A stretch of 14,943 nucleotides of DNA, taken from contig JAOZSY010000039.1 in the NCBI GenBank assembly GCA_029939445.1, positions 1-14,943 on the forward strand. Direction: 5' to 3'. The stretch comes from Bacteroidales bacterium (GTDB lineage: Bacteria; Bacteroidota; Bacteroidia; Bacteroidales; UBA1556). The notes under the pieces are model-generated. The model did not search any database and was not told the origin of the DNA. It saw only the letters and a list, made by a program, of their open reading frames with translations. A program made the position numbers and the translations under genes. The number at the start of each line of letters is the position of its first letter. Within the stretch, counting starts at the first letter, position 1. This document shows positions 8,301-14,250 of the stretch, in pieces.

Positions 8301-9064
8301 AATGATATAAGAAACAGAAATGATAAGATATAAACAATAAAAATACCCCCAATTGTTTTTAGTGAAATAAGTATATTTGATTTCCAAATTACGCTTACTA
8401 AATAATCTCCAGATAGATTGACTAATGCATTCTCTTTAGATTTATCATTTATTAATTCGATCTGTTTACTAATATCTAGATTAGGATTCAGTCCACTTTT
8501 TAGGTACTCATTGCTAACAGCATAGGAGCTAAATAGTCTATAAACACACCTTATTGTATACTCCTCACTAACAATATCTTTAACAATAAAAGAGCCTATT
8601 GGATTTTCATAAAAGAAAGTTTTTCCACTATTTATAGGAGCCTTTATTTCAAAGTTATTATCAGTCCAGGCAATGGTTTCACTTTCGCTATCAACAACAA
8701 ACACATGAATATTATTGGCATTTGCATAATCCATTAAATCTTTGGAGAAATAATATTGCTTATTATCAATAATTGAGGAGTCAATATTTGGCAAATAATT
8801 ATGAACTATAAAGTCCATATTATTCTCAACCTCCTCAATATGGTTCTGGAGTTTTATTTGCAAATAATTATTACCAAAGTCACCTGTTTGAAAATTTGAT
8901 ATTAACAAACTCAGGAAATAAAAAACAACTGATAATACTCCCAATATCCAAGTGGATAAAAGTGGTTTTGAGAAAGATTGTTTGTGACTTGGTTCCATAA
9001 TAATATCGTAAAATAAGACCGTTGCATAATTATGAGTTTTCGGCAATAAAAGCCAATCTTTCAT
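5312..9064 (-). CDS. Large multi-pass sensor histidine kinase, NtrY-like
   Basis: The C-terminal third is a complete kinase: a HAMP-like linker after the last membrane helix (SKYISQPLHMLKEKF...), the HisKA site WREMAKQVAHEIKNPLTP with H1044, N-box NNLIKNSIQAA near 1154-1164, G1 box ADNGHGIE with D1188, and G2 box GSGLGLAMV. The VAHEIKNPLTPMKLS style is that of NtrY-type kinases. Upstream are one N-terminal helix (about 37-57), a ~170-residue extracytoplasmic segment, about eight helices (about 230-494), a second large outer segment, two helices, a third outer segment and a last helix before HAMP. No receiver domain is present and no response regulator lies nearby. The start is uncertain: the methionine of MEPSHKQ (residue 23, position 8998) precedes the first helix as well. 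A signal entering through the outer segments is inferred; the ligand is unknown. Confidence 0.93.
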   Translation of the reverse strand: MKDWLLLPKTHNYATVLFYDIIMEPSHKQSFSKPLLSTWILGVLSVVFYFLSLLISNFQTGDFGNNYLQIKLQNHIEEVENNMDFIVHNYLPNIDSSIIDNKQYYFSKDLMDYANANNIHVFVVDSESETIAWTDNNFEIKAPINSGKTFFYENPIGSFIVKDIVSEEYTIRCVYRLFSSYAVSNEYLKSGLNPNLDISKQIELINDKSKENALVNLSGDYLVSVIWKSNILISLKTIGGIFIVYILSFLFLISFASQLISIFIKNNIYSLLGKIFSILIIVFLYLNILLPALLYESPIFSSFSFASSFFDNLGVLFFYLLGALFIVFSTDYFFRNEEFSIKKKWEVVLYFGSIIVFVLLLHFINAIVSDLIFNSTISFNFSSIYNISYLAIIGILSIGVSIAIFLTVFVNTHKLLLSIKLSQHLIGILLFSIIEYFIVLYRGDNDYSILLFFVLLSIVNIIIVNIRTSVGGNTVITVFLLMFSILIAFWFNTLNVENERIKRKAIIQTLAVNQDPQAEFLFTQISKKIYADDKLIAMFANQNIEFDSLTNYIENKYFENKEHFKKYDFQTTVCTKDLQLLISPQNIEINCDTFFYKNLISFGKLTDNKNLYRLDYGSGQINYLGVFRFYNNTENLNQVFTVYMEINSKLKRKGFTRVLRAKEYDPFVKISKYSLAKYENDIMVEKYGNYTFPEHIPKDFINDKDLSFTTIKNYNHLVYKLNDDVVFVLSLQEQPMLGQLAPFSYLFILLGILFTVLLSFNSINTFRRLNVKWNFGKRLQIIMVVIILSSFAIISVITLLYINDLDSSKNRNQLTDLSLALQIEFEHKLSGESDLTKVDPDYLQSLLYKFGKVFDTDINIYQLDGKLLMSTRYEIFDRNLMSELMNPKALKDLKHDHQSIYIDRENIGSLKFSSAYMAFHNSNDEIIAFINLPYFAREEVLKSEISTLLMALMNVYVLIVVIAILIILFVSKYISQPLHMLKEKFQMVSIGNENSKIKWTGIEEIETLVVEYNRMIDALALSSERLAKSERETAWREMAKQVAHEIKNPLTPMKLSVQYMIHSYDENRSDNKERLQALSNTLIEQIDNLTDIATAFSDFADMPKSTMEINNLESIINTAVDIYKDYSDVIINVNFDEDVNLYIDKNQWIRVFNNLIKNSIQAAIANKELIIDIKVSIAENNVVITFADNGHGIESDMRHKIFVPNFTTKTKGSGLGLAMVRNIVSNSNGEIDFVSEPEKGTVFTIKISNG

Positions 9065-9104
9065 CCAACTATTTTGTTGTCGATTTTTTTAAAGTCCTCA
9101 GTTA

Positions 9105-9112
9105 CAAAAGTA
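9105..9112 (-). promoter_or_regulatory. Possible -7 promoter box for the histidine kinase gene
   Basis: On the minus strand TACTTTTG (9112-9105) fits TAnnTTTG. It is embedded in the inverted repeat GTTAC-AAAA-GTAAC at 9101-9114. It lies 41 bases before the ATG at 9064. No matching TTG is seen at the -33 distance. TTTGTAACT follows the pattern also found upstream of the sigma-factor gene. Confidence 0.4.
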
Positions 9113-9280
9113 ACCTGCGGGTTTAAAAAATCTGCCGCCTCATATTTGAATAAAATATTGGCTCATGCAACGGTCGTAAAACGCAAATTTAACATTTTAT
9201 ATGGCTCAATAAACTAAATACTTATTAATGAAAAAGGATGGAGAAAATTATAAGAAACATATGCCTTAGTAAAACACAAG

Positions 9281-10555
9281 CTATTGCTGTACTTCATCTT
9301 TTTGGCTTAAGAAAATTTCACTTTCAGTCATTTTATTAAACCCTTTAATTGCTAATTCTGTAATCTTTTTTATTGCTTCTTTCGGCTCTGTATTAGCAAC
9401 ACTTTCTTTTTCTCGCTTAAATATTCTTAATGCTTTATTTTGCATCTTCTTTAGAGTTGTAACATCATCTTTATTAGAATCAGGGGGGTTGTCAGTATCG
9501 GTTGCCGTAATTAGGACAGAACTTGTATCCATCACAAAACTTTCTATAGCCATGGCTGTTGCTGCCTCAAACTCAATATCCTTACATTTATAAAGTGCTG
9601 CATCAATTCCTTTTGCGTCAATACTTACAACTTCATTAATGTCCCTTTTTTGTTGCAAACTTCTTGTTGGGCGATTAGGCTTTACTTGAGCTTGTTCTTC
9701 TACAATAGCTTGTTGCTCTAATATAGTATTATCATTAAGCACCGCTTCCGCATTAGTAACTCCCTCAGGATAATCAACACTGAGTTCTAACTTGGCATTA
9801 CTCTCTATTTGTGAATCTATTCTTTCGAGAGTAGAGTTGTAAAAATTGAAAACTAATAAAAATGCAACTGCTGCTGCTGCCGAATTAATATATTTAGCAA
9901 TACCAACAAGGCCAATTGTTCTATATTGATATAATGAATCTTTATTTTCAAAAATAATAGTTTTGTCAGCCTCTAACTTAGTATTGCTATAAAGCGCATA
10001 TATTGCTTCTAATTCTTTACTATTATTAATAGCATACTGCAAATCATTAGATTCTTGAGCATTCAAATTATCCTCAATATAATCTATACATTTATTCTCA
10101 AATTGGTATTGAGGCATAAAAGAGTCCTCTCCTATTTGCAATAGTTTTAGGCTATCCTTATTATCAAATACAACATCCTCCGCATTAATGGAAGAAACCT
10201 CTGCAAATTGATTGAATTCGTCAAGCAAATTAGGGTTTAATTCCAGAAAATCATCTAGCTGTATTATCTCATCTTTCGACAGATCTCCTTCGTGATAAGC
10301 AATAAAGTAAAATTCGTAATTCTCCTGATTAAGAAGCACCAAGGTGTCAAACTGAACTTTCAAACTATCCTTATCCTTAAATGGCTCTATACATTGCTCA
10401 ACCTCATAGTTGGCAATACCATCAAACTCCTCAGCAATAATAGGATTTTGCTCCAAAAACAATACTACCAAAGCACGAGTATCCTCATCGAGATTTCCGT
10501 CAAGGAAGTCGATCAAGAACTCTTCGTAATTTGATATATTTATTGTCTTTTGCAT
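9281..10555 (-). CDS. Putative anti-sigma factor with three tandem N-terminal modules and one membrane helix
   Basis: I do not recognise a named family for this 424-residue protein. Its first 210 residues are three tandem copies of a ~60-residue module (about 9-67, 79-138 and 151-210). Each has a Y/F-E helix, an (F/Y).(D/E)(G/D)(N/D)L motif, a helix with NP in the first two copies, and a closing KDSL (62-65, 133-136, 205-208). The first module (FLDGNLDEDTRALVVLFLEQNP) looks like the helical domain by which Bacteroidota anti-sigma proteins hold ECF sigma factors. No zinc-binding HxxxCxxC is seen. One hydrophobic helix follows at about 213-239, then ~185 residues, probably periplasmic, without recognised motifs. 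The gene starts 13 bases after the ECF sigma gene, which argues for an anti-sigma role; it is not a FecR-type protein. Confidence 0.75.
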   Translation of the reverse strand: MQKTINISNYEEFLIDFLDGNLDEDTRALVVLFLEQNPIIAEEFDGIANYEVEQCIEPFKDKDSLKVQFDTLVLLNQENYEFYFIAYHEGDLSKDEIIQLDDFLELNPNLLDEFNQFAEVSSINAEDVVFDNKDSLKLLQIGEDSFMPQYQFENKCIDYIEDNLNAQESNDLQYAINNSKELEAIYALYSNTKLEADKTIIFENKDSLYQYRTIGLVGIAKYINSAAAAVAFLLVFNFYNSTLERIDSQIESNAKLELSVDYPEGVTNAEAVLNDNTILEQQAIVEEQAQVKPNRPTRSLQQKRDINEVVSIDAKGIDAALYKCKDIEFEAATAMAIESFVMDTSSVLITATDTDNPPDSNKDDVTTLKKMQNKALRIFKREKESVANTEPKEAIKKITELAIKGFNKMTESEIFLSQKDEVQQ

Positions 10556-10568
10556 TTTATATTTCTAA

Positions 10569-11054
10569 TTAAATTACCATTTTTAAACTTCCAATATATT
10601 TCTTAAGAGCCACTCTTGCTCTATAAATATATACCTTCACTTGCGATTCGTTTAAACCAACAATCTCGCCAATTTCTTTATAATTATACCCTTCGTAATC
10701 CCTTAAAAGAATCACCGATTTTTGAACTTCTGGCAGTTTTTCTAATGCATCTTTTAACACTTCCTGAATATCAGAATACGAATTATACTCCACAAGCTCG
10801 CGCTCAAGAAAACCATCATCCACATTACCTTTTCTATCCTTACGGATATAATCGATCATGGTATGATAGGCTGCCGTAAAAAGATATGATTTGGCTTTAT
10901 TGCCATCCACATTCTTACGCTTTATCCACATTTTGGTAAAGGCATCTTGTACAATATCCTTAGCAGTATCAGCATCTCGAAGACTTTTCAAGATAAACCT
11001 ATACACACCATCGGAATGATCATCAACACATTTATTAAATTCTCGCGTAGTCAT
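10569..11054 (-). CDS. RNA polymerase ECF-type sigma factor
   Basis: The 161-residue protein is a minimal sigma-70 of the extracytoplasmic-function class. Region 2 spans about 1-77: FNKCVDDHSDGVYRFILKSL, then DTAKDIVQDAFTKMWIKR, which contacts core polymerase and the -10 DNA, and YLFTAAYHTMIDYIRKDRK. After a short linker, region 4 runs from LPEVQKSVILLRDYEGYNYKEIGEIVGLNESQVKVYIYRARVALKKYI, a helix-turn-helix for the -35 element. No extra C-terminal domain is present. The following gene, 13 bases downstream, encodes its likely membrane-bound inhibitor, so the pair would couple an envelope signal to transcription. The target genes are not evident here. The start ATG directly precedes TTREFNKC and fits the family length. 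Confidence 0.95.
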   Translation of the reverse strand: MTTREFNKCVDDHSDGVYRFILKSLRDADTAKDIVQDAFTKMWIKRKNVDGNKAKSYLFTAAYHTMIDYIRKDRKGNVDDGFLERELVEYNSYSDIQEVLKDALEKLPEVQKSVILLRDYEGYNYKEIGEIVGLNESQVKVYIYRARVALKKYIGSLKMVI

Positions 11055-11112
11055 TTATCATATAGTATTATTCTGTTCGTATGCTGTGACGCATAATAAT
11101 CCTAATTAGTTA

Positions 11113-11120
11113 CAAAGATA
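11113..11120 (-). promoter_or_regulatory. Possible -7 promoter box for the sigma/anti-sigma operon
   Basis: On the minus strand TATCTTTG (11120-11113) fits TAnnTTTG and is followed by TAACTAATTAGG. It lies 58 bases before the sigma-factor ATG, giving a leader of about 50 nt. No TTG is present at the -33 distance, so this may be a weak promoter or one read by an alternative sigma factor. Confidence 0.4.
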
Positions 11121-11150
11121 TTTAAATAATTTTTAATGATTAATGTTTAA

Positions 11151-11312
11151 TTAGATATTGAGCAACTTTTCGAAACCAATGATATAAATATAGGATGGGA
11201 TGGAAATTATAAATATCACAAAGTTAGTGCTGGAGTTTATGTTTACAAAATTAGTATAACTACTAATGGCGAAAAAACTGTAAAAACAGGAAGTCTTACT
11301 TTGGTGAGGTAA
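11151..11312 (+). pseudogene. Remnant of a CHU_C-type (type B) T9SS C-terminal sorting domain
   Basis: This plus-strand frame of 53 codons ends with TAA at 11310-11312 and begins directly after an in-frame TAA at 11148-11150, with no start codon. It reads ...LFETNDINIGWDGNYKYH, then KVSAGVYVYKISI, and ends TGSLTLVR. This is the tail of the gliding-motility-associated C-terminal domain (WDG.Y.....SGVYVYKI......GS.TL.R) that directs Bacteroidota proteins through the type IX secretion system. The normal domain is about 85-90 residues and sits on a much longer protein; everything upstream is missing. I read it as the 3' scar of a deleted or rearranged secreted-protein gene. A short independent peptide gene is unlikely because nothing resembles a start. 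Confidence 0.8.
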
Positions 11313-11396
11313 AGTATTTTTGTCCCTATATTTATTGAGATAAAAGAACTAATTTGCAATTTGGAAGATGCTATAATTGTTATACGAGTAGAATAA

Positions 11397-12560
11397 TTAA
11401 TCAATAAACAGCTCTCCTCCTCTTTGTTTAAATGAGTCATACTTTTGTTCAAATAGTTTTCCTTCTTCAATATTAAACTCAAAAGGATTATCAAAAAGAA
11501 AAACTCTATTAAGACTCTGCATATCTAATAGTTCTAAAGGAAATTTAAATATACTATTTGACTGAAAATCTACTGTATGCAATTTTGTTAATTCCATAAG
11601 AGAGGGTAATTCGCTAATACCATTATATCCCATATCCAATACCTCCAAATTGTACAGATTATTAATCCACTCAGGCACTTCTTCAATATTATTATGGTGA
11701 ATATATAATCGTTTTAAATTTTTCATCTCTTGCAAAGCATCAGGTATAACCGATATTTGATTAAATGATAAATAAAGCTCCTCCAATTTATTACATTGAA
11801 TTATTCCCATGGGAATATATCTTATTTTATTATAATAAAAATCTAAATGTTTCAAACTCTTCAACTTAAAACACACTTCAGGAATTTCTGTAAATTCATT
11901 TTTATAAAGTATAAATACCTCTAGATTTGATAACTTATAAAAACTCTTAGGTAATCTATTTATTTTTGATTTATAAATAACTAACTTCGTAATATTCACC
12001 AATTCACTAAAATACTCTGGCATACTATCATTATCCATTACTGATATTTGCAGATGAGTAATATTGTGCATTCTATTAATATTCTGCTTGGATAATAGCA
12101 TTGGATTATTATATATATAAAGCTTACTTATTTTCTTTTTATAAGCAAACCACCAAGGTAACTTAGCAATCTCTGAATTATTTATTGAAACTTCTTCCAA
12201 GTTTTTAGATCTAAATAAACCAAAACTTAATTTAGAGATAGGATTCTTATCCAAATTAATATTTTTAAGTTTAGGAGCTTTACCAAGTCTAAACCTTGAA
12301 ATTTGATTTCCATTAAATCCTAAATATTCAATATGTTTTAGGTTTTTAGATTTAAGCTATATATCTGCAAATTGATTATTTTCTGCATAAATTGCTGTTA
12401 TATTAGTAAATCTACTAATATCTGGAAAATTTCGAAATGCCATCTTTCTTATATCTAGAACAAAAGCCGAATCGGAGGCAATGCTATCTAAAGACCGCAA
12501 AAACACTCCTCTTGCATCTTTATTTCTAAGGAATACAGCCTTTTTATGAGCTTTCTTCAA
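11397..12560 (-). pseudogene. Leucine-rich-repeat protein gene interrupted by one in-frame TAG
   Basis: One frame runs from a TTG at 12560 to the stop at 11397, 387 codons in all, broken only by TAG at 12359-12357 (codon 68). Both sides read as the same protein: ...AENNQFADI, stop, LKSKNLKHIEYLGFNGNQI... There are about 14 leucine-rich repeats of 22-24 residues of the type NL..L.(I/L)..N.I..(I/L)P..(F/I)..L, ending in a C-terminal cap (FEQKYDSFKQRGGELFID). No ATG is available at the 5' end, because an in-frame TAA lies just three codons upstream of the TTG. No signal peptide is seen. Downstream of the TAG an ATG at 12254 could restart 285 residues. A recent nonsense mutation is most likely; a base-call error or read-through are alternatives. 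Role unknown, presumably protein binding. Confidence 0.8.
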
Positions 12561-12581
12561 TATATGTTAGTTAATGGTCTA

Positions 12582-12613
12582 CAAATATAGTAAAAAAGAA
12601 ATGCAGAATTCAA
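12582..12613 (-). promoter_or_regulatory. Bacteroidota-type promoter of the LRR gene
   Basis: On the minus strand TTG at 12613-12611 is followed by 21 bases and then TATATTTG at 12589-12582. The -7 box is a full TAnnTTTG match and the spacing is slightly long. The start expected near 12575 lies only about 15 bases before the TTG at 12560, so the leader is very short. Confidence 0.5.
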
Positions 12614-12732
12614 TATGTGAAAGCTTTGCTTATATTAAATCAAAGCATATTTGGGAATGAAATGAAGATATGTTTTTATTACCAATCCGTATTACAGTTC
12701 TCCGAAGGAGTTCAATAAACAAATAAGGAAAA

Positions 12733-12867
12733 ATCACTCAGTATGACGAGGATATTTTTTTGCAAGGAGAAATCACTCAGTATGACAAGGATGTTTTTTG
12801 CAAGGAGAAATCACTTAGTATGACAAGGATATTCTCCTAATGGGATATCACTCAGTATGACGAGGAT
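12733..12867. repeat. Four tandem ~38-base units, each with a small hairpin
   Basis: A 21-base core starting ATCACT(C/T)AGTATGAC occurs at 12733-12753, 12772-12792, 12810-12830 and 12847-12867, with periods of 39, 38 and 37. Between copies 1-2 and 2-3 lies a shared T-run plus GCAAGGAGAA; between 3 and 4 it is diverged. Each core can fold: ATC-A-CTC pairs with GAG-GAT around AGTATGAC, with one bulged A. The inner pairs covary among copies: CTC/GAG in copies 1 and 4, CTT/AAG in copy 3. The array fills the gap between the PepSY gene and the LRR gene promoter. The rest of this 339-base gap shows only a weak CTCC-GAA-GGAG hairpin near 12699 and no coding frame. Confidence 0.85.
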
Positions 12868-12899
12868 ATTTTTTTTAGTAATATATTTGATAGATATTC

Positions 12900-13460
12900 C
12901 TAATAATAAAAATACAAGAAAACCAAAGGCAGAACAATACCGGCAACAATAAGAATTGTACCACGCCATTTCAACCCATTTTTTCCTTTAAGAATAAACA
13001 TTCCTGAAATTGCTAGAATAATAAGGCCTACCGCAAAAATATCTGATATCCATTTCCAAATAGTATTAGGATTATAATGCAACCAATTCATAAAATGAAA
13101 TGCAAGTCTTCGTTGAGTTATCTCAGAACTCACCACTCCTGTATTCATATCAATTAGAACTATTCCATTTTTCACAAACACCTTACATATATTTGCATTT
13201 CTCTTAGGAAAATAGTGTTTTCGGTATGGGTTTTTTATTCCCAATTCTTCAAGCACCTCCTTAATATCAGTTTTATTGGCTGATTTATTAATTTTTACTT
13301 CCTGATCGTATGTATTAGTATTAATTACATAACTAGGATCCCAATCGTTGATATGGTTAATTGCAATACCCGATAATGCGTAAATTAAAATTAAAGCAAC
13401 AAAAAAGTAACCTAAATCACGATGTGTTGCCCTATTAAATTTTCTTAGTTTTTTTCCCAT
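12900..13460 (-). CDS. PepSY-associated membrane protein
   Basis: I choose the ATG at 13460 (MGKKLRKFNRATHRDLGYF, 186 residues). The frame extends upstream only to a TTG inside the preceding terminator stem, and family members begin with this K/R-rich segment. Helix 1 is about 17-36 (GYFFVALILIYALSGIAINH). A ~90-residue outer domain of PepSY-like type follows (KEVLEELGI..., then VFVKNGIVLIDMNTGVV). Two more helices lie at about 136-157 and 165-185. The motif FHFMNWLHYNPNTIWKWISDIFA and the stretch ISGMFILKGKNGLKWRG are characteristic. Conserved histidines (13, 36, 122, 128) near the membrane surface suggest metal or heme contact, as proposed for PepSY_TM relatives. The lipoprotein gene lies just upstream. 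Function is not established. Confidence 0.85.
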   Translation of the reverse strand: MGKKLRKFNRATHRDLGYFFVALILIYALSGIAINHINDWDPSYVINTNTYDQEVKINKSANKTDIKEVLEELGIKNPYRKHYFPKRNANICKVFVKNGIVLIDMNTGVVSSEITQRRLAFHFMNWLHYNPNTIWKWISDIFAVGLIILAISGMFILKGKNGLKWRGTILIVAGIVLPLVFLYFYY

Positions 13461-13473
13461 TTCTATACAAATT

Positions 13474-13505
13474 AAAAAATGGTGAGCCAATTATTGTCTC
13501 ACCAT
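13474..13505 (-). terminator. Terminator or attenuator between the lipoprotein and PepSY genes
   Basis: On the minus strand ATGGTGAG (13505-13498) pairs perfectly with CTCACCAT (13486-13479) around an 11-base loop and is followed by T5 (13478-13474) and AATTTG. It starts 28 bases after the lipoprotein stop and ends 13 bases before the PepSY ATG. No full promoter fits between it and that ATG, so partial read-through probably sets PepSY expression. Confidence 0.85.
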
Positions 13506-13533
13506 CTAAATATACTATTATATAATCATCTTA

Positions 13534-14250
13534 TTAATGATTATGCTCACTAGTTTCGTTATCCGCATCAACTTCAGCAACCTTTGTTGTAGTATCGCTG
13601 TCATTACTTTCTACTTTATCAGTTTCATTACCTTCGTGCTCAAGTACTGTATATGAACTACATTTTACAGAATAATAAGAGATATACTCTTTTCCTTCAG
13701 CTTTTAGTTCTTCTAATTGCTCTTTAAGCGAGGCAATTTGATTTTGAAGACCTTCAATTTCTTGCTTATGCTTGCTATCATTATCAGGAAAATCTCCACC
13801 ACCATGATGATGCTCTTCTTCTTCAACATCTTCAGTTTTAGCATCTCCATTTTCAGCAATCATATCTGCAAGCTTAGCTTCTTTCTCTAAAATAAAAGCC
13901 TCATCAACTCTAAATTCGTCAACAACTCCAGCTACTTCAATAAATTCGCCACCAACCTCATCAGCACGAAAATTACCCGACTCATCAGTTGCTTTTACAT
14001 GAATAGCATTCTCTGGATCTGCAGAATAAATAACTAACTTAGTACCGCCATGCTTGCATACATGATCAACCATTCCAGCAACAACTACTGTTTCTCCTGT
14101 CATATTACTAATATTAGCTAATAAATCATCAACTGTTAATACAGCAACTTCTTTTTCCGTAGTAACATTCTCGCCTTCAGTACTTGGCGCGTCATTACAA
14201 GATACAATTACTGCTGATACAAATAATAATAAAAATAATTTCTTAATCAT
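13534..14250 (-). CDS. Lipoprotein with OB-fold-like domain, coiled coil and His-rich segments
   Basis: The 238-residue product begins MIKKLFLLLFVSAVIVSCN, a lipoprotein signal with the modified cysteine at C18. Residues about 36-130 look like a small OB-fold (DLLANISNMTGETVVVAGMVDHVCKHGG, then VIYS..., GEFIEVAGVVDEFRVDEAFI). The H63-x-C65-x-H67-G-G motif could bind metal. An acidic linker leads to EEEEHHHGGG (143-152), then a coiled coil (about 160-187, QEIEGLQNQIASLKEQLEEL), a segment with C197, and an acidic tail ending EHNH. Histidine clusters beside acidic runs suggest binding of a transition metal or heme. The PepSY membrane protein follows after a terminator, which supports a shared envelope role. 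The substrate is unknown. Conserved CKHGG lipoproteins occur in Bacteroidota, but no function is known to me. Confidence 0.8.
   Translation of the reverse strand: MIKKLFLLLFVSAVIVSCNDAPSTEGENVTTEKEVAVLTVDDLLANISNMTGETVVVAGMVDHVCKHGGTKLVIYSADPENAIHVKATDESGNFRADEVGGEFIEVAGVVDEFRVDEAFILEKEAKLADMIAENGDAKTEDVEEEEHHHGGGDFPDNDSKHKQEIEGLQNQIASLKEQLEELKAEGKEYISYYSVKCSSYTVLEHEGNETDKVESNDSDTTTKVAEVDADNETSEHNH

Noticed and set aside
10616..10879. Plus-strand open frame of 87 codons opposite the sigma gene
   Set aside because: It is a shadow of the ECF sigma factor, whose conserved regions 2 and 4 are clear.
11243..11494. Minus-strand open frame of 83 codons
   Set aside because: It overlaps the CHU_C remnant in antisense and the LRR gene end in another frame; both have much better coding evidence.
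12357..12359. TAG read as pyrrolysine or a programmed recoding site
   Set aside because: No pyl genes or recoding structure are visible, and other genes here are not read through TAG; a mutation or base-call error is simpler.
12733..12867. CRISPR-like array (four 21-base repeats)
   Set aside because: The intervals are only 16-18 bases, are nearly identical to each other in two cases, and no cas gene is near; it is a tandem repeat.
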